Source of the DNA: Methylobacterium iners
GTDB taxonomy: Bacteria > Pseudomonadota > Alphaproteobacteria > Rhizobiales > Beijerinckiaceae
DNA: 64,000 bases
Assembly (NCBI RefSeq): GCF_022179305.1
Contig: NZ_BPQP01000019.1
Span: 22,853-86,852 of the forward strand
Direction of reading: 5' to 3'
The notes beneath the pieces are model-generated. The model searched no databases, was not told where the DNA came from, and saw only the letters and a list, made by a program, of their open reading frames with translations. Made by a program: the position numbers and the translations under genes. Shown piece after piece: positions 1 to 9,080 of this stretch; positions within the stretch are counted from its first letter, which is position 1, and every line of letters starts with the position of its first letter.

Positions 1-759
1 GAGACGACGGCGCAGTCCATGAGCGCGAACGCGGCCCAGACGAGCAGCCAATCGACCACCGTCGCCGCGGCGGCCGAGGAGGCGGCGACGAACGTCACCA
101 TGGTCGCCACCGCGGCGAAGGAGCTCGGCGCCTCGGTCCACGAGATCGGCCGGCAGGTCGACGGGGCCGCGACGCTGGCCGAGGGCGCCGTCGCCCAGGC
201 CGGCGAGACCGCTGCCCTCGTGCAGGCGCTCTCCCAGGGCGCGGCCAAGATCGGCGAGGTGGTGGGCCTCATCTCTAGCATCGCCGGCCAGACCAACCTT
301 CTTGCCCTGAACGCCACGATCGAGGCCGCGCGCGCCGGCGAGGCGGGGCGCGGCTTCGCGGTCGTCGCGGCGGAGGTGAAGGAGCTCGCGACCCAGACCG
401 CCCGGGCTACCGACGAGATCTCGCGCCAGATCGGCGAAATCCAGGCCTCGACGGAGGGGGCCGTCGCCGCCATCGAGGGCATCACCGGCCGGGTCCGCGA
501 GATGAGCGTCGTCGCCGCGACGATCGCCGCGGCCGTCGAGGAGCAGGGCGCGGCCACCCAGGAGATCGTGCGCAACGTCAGCCAGGCCGCCACGGGCACC
601 AACGAGGTCACCGCCAACATCTCCGGCGTCGCGAACGCGGCCGCCGGAACGGGGGCGGCCGCCTCGCAGGTCCTCGTCTCGGCCTCGGAGCTGTCCCGGC
701 AATCCGAGCATCACGGCGCGGAGGTGACGCGGTTCCTCGCGACGGTCCGGGCGGCCTGA
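1..759 (+). CDS. Methyl-accepting chemotaxis protein, C-terminal part (5' end outside window)
   Basis: The reading frame is open from the first base, so this is the 3' end of a longer gene; about 252 residues are visible. They are the cytoplasmic signalling domain of a chemoreceptor, a long Ala/Glu-rich helical hairpin. The hairpin tip carries the classical signature ([20 protein letters not shown]) followed by [15 protein letters not shown]. Known role of the family: it forms trimers of dimers and controls CheA kinase through CheW. The sensor, membrane segments and HAMP domain lie upstream of the window, so the ligand cannot be guessed. No pentapeptide CheR/CheB tether is visible at the C-terminus. 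The gene ends 10 bp before the convergent PBP1A gene. Confidence 0.93.
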   Translation, partial: ETTAQSMSANAAQTSSQSTTVAAAAEEAATNVTMVATAAKELGASVHEIGRQVDGAATLAEGAVAQAGETAALVQALSQGAAKIGEVVGLISSIAGQTNLLALNATIEAARAGEAGRGFAVVAAEVKELATQTARATDEISRQIGEIQASTEGAVAAIEGITGRVREMSVVAATIAAAVEEQGAATQEIVRNVSQAATGTNEVTANISGVANAAAGTGAAASQVLVSASELSRQSEHHGAEVTRFLATVRAA

Positions 760-769
760 CCGGGCCGGA

Positions 770-3259
770 TCAGCGGCCCCGCCGCCAGAGGCCGGCCCGC
801 TCGGAGCGGGCCTGCTCCTCGGCGGCGAGCAGATCGGCGGGCGCGTCGGCGGTGGCGCGGGCGCCGCCGGCCGCGAGGATCAGCGAGGCGAGGTCGTCGC
901 CGTCGATCCGGCAGCGCTGGGCGGCGCCGTCCGGCTCCCCGGCGGCCGGCAGGCAGACCACCTCGCGCCGGCGCAGGTAGCGCGCGAGCCGCCGGGCGGA
1001 GGCGCCGGGCTCGCCCTCGACGCCGAGCAGGCGGATGGTGCGGCCCCGGATCGCCAGGGTGCCCGTGTCGATGACCTCCGGCACGCCGCGCAGCTCAGCG
1101 CCGGAGGGCGGCGCCTCCTGCACCGCGACGGTGGGCACGGGCTCGGCCCTGGCGGCGGAGGGACGCTTGCGCCGGCTCGCCATCTGGGCGCCGGCACGCT
1201 GGACGAAATCGCGGAAGATGCCGGCGGGCAGGTCGCCGCCGCTGACCTTGGCCATCGGCGTGTTGTCGTCGTTGCCCACCCAGACGCCCACCACCATGTC
1301 CGGCGTCACCCCGACGAACCAGGCGTCGCGATATTCCTGCGTCGTGCCGGTCTTGCCGCCGACCGCGAGCCCGGGAACCCGGGCGCCCTTGCCGGTGCCG
1401 CCGTCGACCACGGCCTGGAGCGCGTCGAGCATCATCGCGCGGCTCGCCGTGCTGAGCACCGTCCAGGAGGTCGGCGGTCCGCGCAGGTGCAGGGGCTTGG
1501 GCCCCGCCCCGCGGATCGCATGCACCGCGTAGGTCTCGACGGGCGCCGCGCTGGCGAGGACGCCGGCATAGGCGCGGGTCATCTCCAGGAGCGTGACTTC
1601 CGCCGAGCCGAGCGCCAGGCTCGGCACCTCGGGCAGGTCCGACTGCACGCCGAGCCGGCGCGTAGTCTCGATCACGGCCGGGATGCCGACCTCGTCGGCG
1701 AGCTGCGCCGCGATCGTGTTGATCGATTGGGCGAAGGCGGTCCGCAGGGGCACGGCGCCGCGGAAGCGCCCGGTCGCGTTCTGCGGCTCCCAGTCGCCGA
1801 TCTGGATCGGACGGTCGACGAGGACCGATTCGGGCGTGAACCCCTTCTCGAAGGCGGCGAGGTAGACGAAGAGCTTGAAGAGCGAGCCGGCCTGGCGCTT
1901 GGCCTGGATCGCCCGGTTGAACTGGCTGTCCTCGTAGTCGCGCCCGCCGACGAGGGCGAGGATCGCGCCGTCCTTGGCCAGCGCCACGAGGGCCGCCTGG
2001 CCGACCCGCTTCTTGGCGCCCTCCCCTTCGAGGCGGCGGGCGACGACGCCCTCGGCGAGGCTCTGCAGGTCGAGGTTCAGGGTGGTGCGCACGGTGACGT
2101 CGCCGGACGTGTCGGCGAGGCGCTTGGCGTCGGCCGCGACCATGTCGAGGAAGTAGTTGGTGCCGGGCGGCGTCTCCGGCGGCGTGCGCAGGGTGACGGT
2201 CTGGGCGCGGGCCTCGTCGGACTGCGCCGCGCTGATCGCGCCGGTCTCGACCATGGCCTGGAGCACGACGTCGGCACGCTCCTTGGCCCCGCCGAAGTTG
2301 CGGGTCGGCGCGAGCTGTGAGGGCGCGCGCACGAGGCCGGCCAGCATCGCGGCTTCGGGCAGGGTCAGGGCCTTGGCGCCCTTGCCGAAATAGCGCCGGG
2401 CCGCCGCGTCGATGCCGTAGGCCCCGGCCCCGAAATAGGCGGTGTTGAGGTAGCCGAGCAGGATCTCGTCCTTCGACATCCGCGCCTCCGCCCGGAAGGC
2501 GAGGAGCGCCTCCTGGATCTTGCGGCGCAGGGACTTTTCCTGCGTCAGCGAGGTGAGGCGGACATATTGCTGCGTGATCGTCGAACCGCCCTCGCGGATG
2601 CCGCCGCCGACCGCGTTGCGCCAGAGCGCCCGCGCCATGCCGCGGGGGTCGATGCCCCAATGGTCGTGAAAGCGCCGGTCCTCGATGGCGATCACGGCCT
2701 GAGCGAGGTGGGGCGGCAGGTCGACTGCTGTCAGCCGCTCGCCCTGGAACGCGCCCCGCGTCGCGAAGACGCGCCCGTCATCGGCCTCGACGGTGAGCGC
2801 GCGCTGCCCTGATTCGGGCGCGACGCCGCCGAGCGGCGGAAGTGTCGCGGCGCTGTAGGCGACGAGGCCGCCGACCAAGAGGACGGGCAGGCCGATCACG
2901 GCGAGGATCGCGGCGCGCCAGGGTTTCGATCCGAGGCGTTCCCTCCAGCCGGAGGACGCGGTGGGTCCTCCAGTCCGGGCGCGGCCGCGGCGAACCCGAT
3001 CGCGCAGGCCGGCCGACCCGCGGGCGAGCGCCTCCGCGGCAATGCCCGCCCGGCGAAGCGCGCCCCGGCCGCCGCTCCTCGCAAGGATGCCGAGTTGGCG
3101 CCCGAGCAGGCGCGCCGCCGAGGCGGCCTCGCGCGCGGCGGCCCGCGCCTCCGACGACGGGCTCGGGTCTCCGGACGCGCCCTTTGGAGCAGCCGGCGAG
3201 GCGGCGGTCTCGGTGGGCTGCGCCCCGCCGCTGGGTCGTTCCGGATCGAGGGAGGTCAT
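770..3259 (-). CDS. Penicillin-binding protein 1A (transglycosylase/transpeptidase) with C-terminal SNase-like domain
   Basis: Bifunctional class A PBP, about 829 residues, which polymerises and cross-links peptidoglycan on the periplasmic face. Order seen: a disordered Ala/Pro/Arg-rich cytoplasmic tail (about 110 residues), one membrane segment near 117-138, a GT51 domain (catalytic Glu in EDRRFHDHWG near 193, GGSTITQQ near 225), and a transpeptidase domain with SLFK (459), SIN (512) and KTGT (636). After a linker, residues about 729-827 read like a staphylococcal-nuclease fold (RLLGVEGEP, then RCRIDGDDLA and AEEQARSERAGLW), apparently without a full catalytic set. I chose the ATG at 3259 because AAGGTGAG precedes it; a GTG at 3292 would add 11 residues. 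The gene converges with the chemoreceptor and is followed upstream by other envelope genes. Confidence 0.9.
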   Translation of the reverse strand: MTSLDPERPSGGAQPTETAASPAAPKGASGDPSPSSEARAAAREAASAARLLGRQLGILARSGGRGALRRAGIAAEALARGSAGLRDRVRRGRARTGGPTASSGWRERLGSKPWRAAILAVIGLPVLLVGGLVAYSAATLPPLGGVAPESGQRALTVEADDGRVFATRGAFQGERLTAVDLPPHLAQAVIAIEDRRFHDHWGIDPRGMARALWRNAVGGGIREGGSTITQQYVRLTSLTQEKSLRRKIQEALLAFRAEARMSKDEILLGYLNTAYFGAGAYGIDAAARRYFGKGAKALTLPEAAMLAGLVRAPSQLAPTRNFGGAKERADVVLQAMVETGAISAAQSDEARAQTVTLRTPPETPPGTNYFLDMVAADAKRLADTSGDVTVRTTLNLDLQSLAEGVVARRLEGEGAKKRVGQAALVALAKDGAILALVGGRDYEDSQFNRAIQAKRQAGSLFKLFVYLAAFEKGFTPESVLVDRPIQIGDWEPQNATGRFRGAVPLRTAFAQSINTIAAQLADEVGIPAVIETTRRLGVQSDLPEVPSLALGSAEVTLLEMTRAYAGVLASAAPVETYAVHAIRGAGPKPLHLRGPPTSWTVLSTASRAMMLDALQAVVDGGTGKGARVPGLAVGGKTGTTQEYRDAWFVGVTPDMVVGVWVGNDDNTPMAKVSGGDLPAGIFRDFVQRAGAQMASRRKRPSAARAEPVPTVAVQEAPPSGAELRGVPEVIDTGTLAIRGRTIRLLGVEGEPGASARRLARYLRRREVVCLPAAGEPDGAAQRCRIDGDDLASLILAAGGARATADAPADLLAAEEQARSERAGLWRRGR

Positions 3260-3323
3260 CTCACCTTGTCCGCCGGAAGCCGGCTCCGGCACAATCCCGT
3301 CCGCGCGGGGTAACCCGGCACCC

Positions 3324-3974
3324 CTAGGCGGCCGGTGCCGTCGGCGCGGGACGCCCCGCCGCGTCGTGGCGGCCGCGAAGCTGGAACGCGAGGATGAGGA
3401 GCATGATGCCGAAGGCGACGGCGTAGCCGCCGAGCCACCAGGTCAGCACCAGGGCGGAGAGGCCCGGATTGATGAGGAGCGCGATCCCGAACAGGACCGA
3501 GACGAGCCCGCCGAGCGCCAGCCACCAGCGCCCATAATGGGCGTGCAGCTTGAAGGCCGCCGCCAGCATTAGCCCGCCGCTGACGAGCGCCCAGAAGGCG
3601 ACGAGGTAGACGAAGGCCCAGACGGCCGCCGCCGGCACCAGGAAGGCCGCGACGCCGACGAGGATGTCGAGGATGCCCTCGGCCAGCAGCAGACCCCAGC
3701 GCTCGTGCTTCTGGGCGGCGCGGACCGCGGCCACGATGCCGCAGAGCCCATCGACGAGCATGTAGGCCGAGAAGAACAGGACGAGGGAGAGCACGAAGGC
3801 GCCGGGCGCCACGAAGGCGATGGCGCCGAACAGGATGGCGAAGACGCCGCGCAGCGCCATCAGCCACCAGTTCCGGGCGAGCACCGTGCTCATCGCGTCG
3901 AGCCGCTCGGCCCCCGCCGGCGCCGTCGCGACCTGCGGCGCGCTCATCCGCTCCCCGGTTCCACCCGCCGACAT
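3324..3974 (-). CDS. HdeD family membrane protein
   Basis: About 216 residues with six predicted hydrophobic segments in three hairpins. The first (NWWLMALRGVFAILFGAIAF) is the signature opening of the HdeD/DUF308 family, and later repeats such as WGLLLAEGILDILVGVAAF and WWLALGGLVSVLFGIALL show the internal triplication typical of it. In E. coli HdeD is an inner-membrane protein linked to acid resistance; the biochemical function is unknown, and acid resistance here is only a family-based guess. Two ATG starts are possible (3974, used here, and 3947), both with a GGAG-like sequence upstream. It lies between PBP1A and a lytic transglycosylase on the same strand, but the gaps (64 and 71 bp) do not require a common operon. 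Confidence 0.85.
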   Translation of the reverse strand: MSAGGTGERMSAPQVATAPAGAERLDAMSTVLARNWWLMALRGVFAILFGAIAFVAPGAFVLSLVLFFSAYMLVDGLCGIVAAVRAAQKHERWGLLLAEGILDILVGVAAFLVPAAAVWAFVYLVAFWALVSGGLMLAAAFKLHAHYGRWWLALGGLVSVLFGIALLINPGLSALVLTWWLGGYAVAFGIMLLILAFQLRGRHDAAGRPAPTAPAA

Positions 3975-4045
3975 CCGCCTCTCCGTCCACGGCCGGGCGG
4001 CCGCGGACCATGAACGCCGTGCCCGCTGGGCGCGTTCCGCGAGGC

Positions 4046-5263
4046 CTAGGGCAAGGCTTCGGTCATCAGCACGCGCGCGGGCGTGGGAGCGAGCGCAGGC
4101 GCGGTCTCGATCGGCGGGCCCGCGAGGCCGGCGGCCAGCGCCGTCACGCCCTCGTACTGGTTCAGGCGACGGTCGATCATGCCGTCGATCCGGTCCCGGA
4201 GCTCGGCCACGGTCAGGCCGCGCCGGCCCTTGCCGGTCTTCTGGGTGAAGAGGTTGCGGTTGGCCCGCGCCGCCGAGCGGAACGCCTGGGTGGCGACCTC
4301 GTCCGGCTTCTCGGCGCTGAGCGTCAGGAAGCGGCCGGCGCTCGCGGTGCCGAGGAAATGCGCGAGGTAGAGCTCCGAGGTGTCGAGATCCCGGCCGATG
4401 CGCCGGGCGATGCGGGCCCGGTCGCGCTTGATCAGCTCGCCCGCCATCAGGGCGGCGGTGTAGGGGTCACGCCGCAGGCGCAGCACCCGCGTGCGCATCG
4501 CCTCGTTGGCGATGGTGATGGCGCCGCCGCGGCCGGTGACGGCCGCAGCCTCCGCCTCGAGGCCGTAGCGGGCGCCGTGCGCCCGGATCAGCTCCAGCCA
4601 GGTGCCGGTGAGGAACTGGAACAGGCCCTCGGCCGAGGAGGTCGCGGCCTTCGCCTTGGTCGAGAAGCTCGATTCCTTGTCGGCGAGCGCCATCATGTAG
4701 ACGGGGTCGACCCCGGTCTCCGAGGCGGCGCGCAGGATGGTCTCGACGATGTCGCGCGGCACGGTCATGTCGCCGAAGCGCAGGGCGTCGCCGGCCTCGC
4801 CGCGGGGCTTAGGGAGAGCGGCGAGGTCCGTCTCGATCAGGGCCAGGGTGGCGGGCTCCTGCTCGATCAGCGGAACGCCCGCCCAACCGATGCCGGGCTC
4901 CGGCTGCGCCTCGAGAGAGGGTGCCTGCGTCTCGGCCGGCTGCATCTGGGCCTGCCGGGCGAGCGTCTGCGCCGTGAAGGCGCGCTCGTCGATCCGGTCG
5001 TGGGCCGAGGCCGCGGGCGCCAGCGCGTTCTGCGGCAGGGTCGAGCCCAGGACCAGGCCGGCGACGAGCGTCGCGGCGGTGCGGCGGGTGAGCCTGGAGA
5101 GAATGCGGCCCTTGGTGCGGCCCTTGGTGCGGCCCTTGGTGCGGCGCTTGCCCAGCGCGGTCCGCGACGGCCGGGCCGCGGTGTCAGATTCGGTCACGGT
5201 CTCGTTAGGCACGAGACGGCTCACGTCGTCGGCGCAGAGCGCCGGCTCCGGGAAAACCCCCAT
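4046..5263 (-). CDS. Lytic transglycosylase SLT-domain protein
   Basis: About 405 residues. The C-terminal half carries a lysozyme-like SLT fold: ETGVDPVYMMALADKESSF contains the catalytic Glu in the ES motif, followed by SSAEGLFQFLTGTW and AHFLGTASAGRFL, the usual GLxQ/W and AHF(L)G positions of the family. Such enzymes cleave the MurNAc-GlcNAc bond of peptidoglycan. The N-terminus holds a short Lys/Arg/Gly repeat (three RTKG units) before a hydrophobic segment (LTRRTAATLVAGLVLGSTL), so it is probably membrane-anchored or secreted. The ATG at 5263 is best spaced from AAGGA; ATG 5266 is 3 bp further upstream, and a long 5' extension to 5371 lacks a ribosome site. It is divergent from the inositol-phosphate synthase gene. 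Confidence 0.83.
   Translation of the reverse strand: MGVFPEPALCADDVSRLVPNETVTESDTAARPSRTALGKRRTKGRTKGRTKGRILSRLTRRTAATLVAGLVLGSTLPQNALAPAASAHDRIDERAFTAQTLARQAQMQPAETQAPSLEAQPEPGIGWAGVPLIEQEPATLALIETDLAALPKPRGEAGDALRFGDMTVPRDIVETILRAASETGVDPVYMMALADKESSFSTKAKAATSSAEGLFQFLTGTWLELIRAHGARYGLEAEAAAVTGRGGAITIANEAMRTRVLRLRRDPYTAALMAGELIKRDRARIARRIGRDLDTSELYLAHFLGTASAGRFLTLSAEKPDEVATQAFRSAARANRNLFTQKTGKGRRGLTVAELRDRIDGMIDRRLNQYEGVTALAAGLAGPPIETAPALAPTPARVLMTEALP
5105..5140. repeat. Three tandem 12-bp repeats inside the transglycosylase gene
   Basis: GCGGCCCTTGGT is present three times in perfect tandem, with a fourth imperfect copy after it. Because the unit is 12 bp it stays in frame and encodes the Arg-Thr-Lys-Gly repeats in the cytoplasmic N-terminus of the SLT protein. 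Copy number could vary by slippage without breaking the frame. Confidence 0.85.
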
Positions 5264-5390
5264 CATCCATCCTTGTTCGTGCCGCGGCGTTCTCGGGCGC
5301 GGCTTCGATCGTTCAGCGGGCGGATGTCTCGCCGCTGGCTGTGACCAGAATGGGACAGCGCCGTGATCCAACCGTGGCGCCGTTAACAGA

Positions 5391-5424
5391 GGGTTAAGCG
5401 CTTCTATTTACGTTATTTTAACCC
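5391..5424. promoter_or_regulatory. AT-rich divergent promoter region with inverted repeat
   Basis: The 318-bp space between the divergent transglycosylase and inositol-phosphate synthase genes has one conspicuous AT-rich patch in an otherwise very GC-rich context. It contains the inverted repeat GGGTTAA (5391-5397) and TTAACCC (5418-5424) with a 20-bp spacer. This is a reasonable place for a promoter or operator. No consensus -35/-10 pair can be assigned with confidence. Confidence 0.35.
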
Positions 5425-5581
5425 TTCGTTCGGGTGCGGTTCAGGCGAAGCGCGGCAAAAAGGCGTCCCTGCCGGGCTTGGAACGAAGCCTGGCGCGCCC
5501 AGTTAGCAGGGCTACGCGCGGCGGGCTCATCTGAGCCGGGACCAAAACCGTCGCGAGCCCAACCAAGGAAGTCCTTTCCCT

Positions 5582-6772
5582 ATGAGCATGCAGTCCGGTC
5601 GCCGCGTCGGCGTCGCCTTCGTCGGCATGGGCGGCGCTGTCGCCACCACGGCCATCGCCGGCATCGAGATGATCAAAACCGGGTCGAACCGCCTCGACGG
5701 CCTGCCCCTGGCCGGCCTCTCCGTCGCCGGCATGGCGGATTACAAGGACCTCGTCTTCGGGGGCTGGGACCTCAACGACGACGACCTCGCCCAGGCGGCG
5801 GCGGGCCACGGCGTGCTCACCCGTCAGGACATCGAGAACGGCGCCCAGGTCCTGAAGGGCATCAAGCCCTGGCCGGCCGTCGGCAGCGCCAAGTTCTGCA
5901 AGAACATCGAGGGCGGCAACCGCATCGTGGCGGCCGACCACCGTGAGGCGGTCTCGGTCATAGCCAATGACCTGCGCCGCTTCCGCATCGAGAGCGACCT
6001 CGACGAGGTCGTGGTCGTCAACCTCGCCTCGACCGAGCGCTGGCCCGACCTCTCCGCCCCGGTGCTCAACTCCTCGGCCGCCTTCGAGAAGGGTCTCGAC
6101 GCCAGCGACGAGTCGATCAGCCCGGCGATGCTCTACGCCTACGCGGCGATCAAGAGCGGCGTGCCCTACGCGAACTTCACGCCGAGCTTCGCGGCCGACG
6201 TGCCCGCGCTCCTCGAGCTCGCCCGCGAGCTCAACGTGCCGGTGGCCGGCAAGGACGGCAAGACCGGCCAGACCATGATGAAGACGGTGCTGGCGCCGGC
6301 GCTCAAGGCCCGCGCGCTCCACGTCGACGGCTGGTTCTCGACCAACATCCTGGGCAACCGCGACGGGCTCGCCCTCAACGACAAGGACTCGCTGCAGTCC
6401 AAGCTCAACACTAAGGGCACGGTGCTCGACTCGATCCTCGGCTACCCCGTCGAGGACCACCTCGTGCACATCCACTATTACCGCCCCCGCGGCGACGACA
6501 AGGAAGCCTGGGACAACATCGACGTCACTGGCTTCCTCGGACAGCGCATGCAGATCAAGGTCAACTTCCTCTGCAAGGACTCCATCCTGGCCGCGCCGCT
6601 CGTCATCGAGATCGCCCGCGTCCTCGACCTCGCCAAGAAGCGCGGCGACGGCGGCGTGCAGGAGCAGCTCTCCACCTTCTTCAAGGCCCCGATGGTCAAG
6701 AACGGCCACGGCCCGGAGCACGCCTTCGGCAAGCAGGAGACGATGCTGCTCGACTGGCTCGGCGTGAACTGA
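5582..6772 (+). CDS. ino1: Inositol-3-phosphate synthase
   Basis: NAD-dependent isomerisation of glucose 6-phosphate to 1L-myo-inositol 1-phosphate (D-inositol 3-phosphate). The 396-residue protein starts with a Rossmann motif (GVAFVGMGGAVATTAIAG, residues 9-26). It contains the family's active-site stretch with clustered lysines (GKDGKTGQTMMKTVLAP and NDKDSLQSKLNTKGT). The size matches actinobacterial and archaeal enzymes rather than the longer eukaryotic ones. ATG 5582 follows AAGGAAG. It is the first gene of a co-directional run to 16.7 kb, which suggests that it supplies inositol phosphate to the glycosyltransferase and PIG-L deacetylase downstream. Inositol synthesis is uncommon enough in proteobacteria for this context to be informative. 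The enzyme assignment is firm; the pathway product is inference. Confidence 0.93.
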   Translation: MSMQSGRRVGVAFVGMGGAVATTAIAGIEMIKTGSNRLDGLPLAGLSVAGMADYKDLVFGGWDLNDDDLAQAAAGHGVLTRQDIENGAQVLKGIKPWPAVGSAKFCKNIEGGNRIVAADHREAVSVIANDLRRFRIESDLDEVVVVNLASTERWPDLSAPVLNSSAAFEKGLDASDESISPAMLYAYAAIKSGVPYANFTPSFAADVPALLELARELNVPVAGKDGKTGQTMMKTVLAPALKARALHVDGWFSTNILGNRDGLALNDKDSLQSKLNTKGTVLDSILGYPVEDHLVHIHYYRPRGDDKEAWDNIDVTGFLGQRMQIKVNFLCKDSILAAPLVIEIARVLDLAKKRGDGGVQEQLSTFFKAPMVKNGHGPEHAFGKQETMLLDWLGVN

Positions 6773-6835
6773 AGCCGGTCTCGTCCGGGTGGCTACGTCC
6801 CTCCCACGTGCATCGTCGCGCACGGGGAGCGCGAC

Positions 6836-6937
6836 GGGCTCCCTCTCCCAGGGGGAGAGGGTTGGGGTGAGGGGAGTAGATTCTCCGGAGAGGGCACGCC
6901 CCTCACCCTGTCCCTCTCCCCCTAGGAGAGGGAACCC
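6836..6937. repeat. Interspersed palindromic repeat (type A, complete)
   Basis: A roughly 100-bp imperfect inverted repeat: CTCCCTCTCCCAGGGGGAGAG with GGTTGGGGTGAGGGG on the left and CCCCTCACCCTGTCCCTCTC with CCCTAGGAGAGGGAACCC on the right. A half copy lies at 20783-20826. It sits in the gap after ino1. Such REP/BIME-like elements are frequent in methylobacterial genomes. It could fold in RNA and separate ino1 transcription from the next gene. Confidence 0.75.
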
Positions 6938-6970
6938 GCGCTCCGCTCGACGAAAGTCCAGGGTGATCCC

Positions 6971-7876
6971 GTGATATCGCCTGCTGCCCCTCTTGAACTG
7001 CGCGAGCTCCTCGTCGAGCTGAACGACCTCAAGCGCGTCCGGTCCGCCGGCCGTGCCGGCTCCATCGCTGAGCGGCTGTTCGCGCAAGGGTGGGCGGCGC
7101 TCACCGGCGGTAGCCCGGCCGAGGAGGTCGCCCTCGAGATCACCGCCAAGGCGCTGGCTGCCGCGCGCCTCTGCGACCTCGACGACGCCTTCCTCGGCGC
7201 GGCCGGACTCTCCGACGAGGCGGTGGGCGACGTGCTCGTCGCCGGTTTCGACGCGGTGGCGTCCCATATCGATTCCACCCTGGCCGACCGGCTGCGCGAC
7301 CGCCTGCGGCACCGCCGGTCCCTGCCCGCCGGGCCGCTGCCGGGCTTCGTCGCCGCGCTGGCCCAGCAGCCGCGTGCCGGCGTCACCTGTCCGGGCCGGG
7401 CCCGCATCCTGCTCGAGCCGCCGGAGAACCACGCCGAGCACTGCCTCATGGTCGCCGTCTACGGCGTGGCCCTGAGCCCGTTCTACCGCGCCGATCCGAC
7501 CCTCGTCTTCGTCGCGGCCATGAGCCACCATTTCCACAACGCCGCGATGCCGGATGCCGGCTTCACGGGCGAGATGCTGCTCGGGAACCATCTCGGGCCC
7601 ATGATGGAGCGCACCACGCAATGGGCGCTGGGCGAGCTCGACCCGGACCTGCGCGTGACGGTCGAGCGGGCCCGCGCCGTGCTGCCGGACGACGCCACGG
7701 CCGAGGGCCGCGCCTTCCACGCCGCGGACGCCATCGACCGCGTCCTCCAGATCGCCCAGCACCTGCGCGCGGCCTCGCTGACCATGGCGACGGTGCTCGA
7801 CGACATGGAACTTGTGCATGCCGGGCCGGTAAAGGGATTTCACGATCGGGTGCTGACGGATATGCGCATCCCGTGA
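6971..7876 (+). CDS. HD-domain-like protein of the inositol/YcaO cluster
   Basis: About 301 residues, starting at GTG 6971 behind AGGGTGA. The central part has the histidine pattern of an HD-type metal-dependent phosphohydrolase fold: ENHAEHCLMVAVYG, then a variant MSHHFHNAAMPDAG where the canonical HD pair would be, and FHAADAIDRVLQIAQHL near the end. I could not identify a characterised relative. A hydrolase acting on a phosphorylated or activated intermediate is possible, but the unusual HH..H motif means that activity should not be assumed. It stands between ino1 and the methyltransferase in the same direction, 16 bp before the latter, so it is probably co-transcribed with the downstream genes. 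Confidence 0.6.
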   Translation: MISPAAPLELRELLVELNDLKRVRSAGRAGSIAERLFAQGWAALTGGSPAEEVALEITAKALAAARLCDLDDAFLGAAGLSDEAVGDVLVAGFDAVASHIDSTLADRLRDRLRHRRSLPAGPLPGFVAALAQQPRAGVTCPGRARILLEPPENHAEHCLMVAVYGVALSPFYRADPTLVFVAAMSHHFHNAAMPDAGFTGEMLLGNHLGPMMERTTQWALGELDPDLRVTVERARAVLPDDATAEGRAFHAADAIDRVLQIAQHLRAASLTMATVLDDMELVHAGPVKGFHDRVLTDMRIP

Positions 7877-7892
7877 AAGCCCGACGCGAGGG

Positions 7893-9080
7893 ATGTCCCT
7901 CATGATCCCGTTCGCCCTGGAATCGCCCGAGACGGGCAACGCCCTGAATCCGGACACCGCGCATTCCCTTCGCGACGCGAAGACGGGCGCGCGCTGGCCC
8001 GTGATCGACGGCATCCCCTACCTGCGCACGAACCGCGGGGATCTCGTCGCGCAGACGCTTCGACTGCTCGACGACGACAAGCCCGACCTCGCCCTCGAAG
8101 GGCTGCTCGCCGACCAGGACGATTGGTGGACCGGCCCGCCGGCCGACCCGATCGACCTGCACCGCCTCGTGAAGGACCGGGATACCGCCACGCTGAGGGA
8201 CGCCGTGGCGCTGCTCGGCTGGGGCCGGGTCGGCGACTACTTCCTGCATCGCTGGACCGATCCGACCTTCCTCGCCGGCCTCACGCTGCTCGAGGCGCAT
8301 TGGAACGACCCGGCCTGCGTCTTCGAGTTCGCCTGCGGCATCGGACATTACCTCGGCGCCTTCGCCGGGCGCGGCGCCAAGGTCGCCGGCGCCGACGTGG
8401 TCTTCGCCAAGCTCTGGGTGGCCCGGCACTGGGTCGTGGGCGGAAAGGCGCAGCTCGTCTGCTTCGACGCCGCCTCGCCGCATTGGCCCGTCGTCGGATC
8501 GCCGGTCGACCTCGTCGTGTGCAACGACGCCTTCTACTTCCTCGACGACAAGCCCGGCCTCCTCGAATGCCTGCGCCGCACGGCCGGCGACGACGGCTGG
8601 CTGGCGCTGAGCCACATCCACAATGCCGAGCGCCCCGGCTTCTCGGCCGGCCGCGCGGTCTCGGCGGAGGAGATCGAGGAGCTGTTTCCCGACGGGCTCG
8701 TCTACGACGACGACGAGCTCACCCGCGCCCTCGTCGAGTGCCGGGCCCCGGGCCCGCGGGCGCCGGCGGAGCTTCGGCGATGCGAGGCCTTCTCCATCGT
8801 GTGCGGCGCCGGCATGCGGCCCGCGCCCCGCATCGTCGCGGACGGCATCACCCTGCCGCGCGAGGGGGCGCTCCTGCGCCTCAATCCCCTCTACGTCCCG
8901 CAGGGAAGCGGCTACGCCATCGCCTGGCCCTCCGAGCGCTACGAGGCGGAATATGCGGGCCGGGCCACCTATCCGGTCCGCTCGCCCGGGCCCGAACGGC
9001 TCGACTGGGTCGGCCTCGACTCGGCCGACGCCGCCCGCGTCCGCCGCCGCGAATTCGTCGACCTGCCGGAGCGCTGGTGA
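7893..9080 (+). CDS. Class I SAM-dependent methyltransferase with Trm112-like N-terminus
   Basis: About 395 residues. The N-terminus (NPDTAHSLRDAKTGARWPV followed by IDGIPYLR) resembles the Trm112/UPF0434 fold often fused to small-molecule methyltransferases, though the zinc cysteines are missing. Residues about 144-160 give SAM motif I (FEFACGIGHYLGAFAGRGA). VDLVVCNDAFYFLDDKPG fits motif IV and is followed by LRRTAGDDGWLALSHIHN. The last about 150 residues are an extra domain of unknown role. Substrate unknown; an intermediate of the surrounding cluster is likely. Two ATGs are possible, 7893 (used) and 7902, the latter better spaced from GAGGG. The stop codon overlaps the start of the oxidoreductase gene (TGATG), indicating translational coupling. 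Confidence 0.75.
   Translation: MSLMIPFALESPETGNALNPDTAHSLRDAKTGARWPVIDGIPYLRTNRGDLVAQTLRLLDDDKPDLALEGLLADQDDWWTGPPADPIDLHRLVKDRDTATLRDAVALLGWGRVGDYFLHRWTDPTFLAGLTLLEAHWNDPACVFEFACGIGHYLGAFAGRGAKVAGADVVFAKLWVARHWVVGGKAQLVCFDAASPHWPVVGSPVDLVVCNDAFYFLDDKPGLLECLRRTAGDDGWLALSHIHNAERPGFSAGRAVSAEEIEELFPDGLVYDDDELTRALVECRAPGPRAPAELRRCEAFSIVCGAGMRPAPRIVADGITLPREGALLRLNPLYVPQGSGYAIAWPSERYEAEYAGRATYPVRSPGPERLDWVGLDSADAARVRRREFVDLPERW

Noticed and set aside
4010-5344. Plus-strand frame opposite the lytic transglycosylase.
   Set aside because: It is a GC-driven antisense frame with no domain and no ribosome site. The minus frame has the SLT motifs.
8123-9079. Long frame preceding the Gfo/Idh/MocA gene.
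   Set aside because: It is an Arg/Pro-rich shadow of the methyltransferase gene. The oxidoreductase start at 9080 has the Rossmann motif at once.
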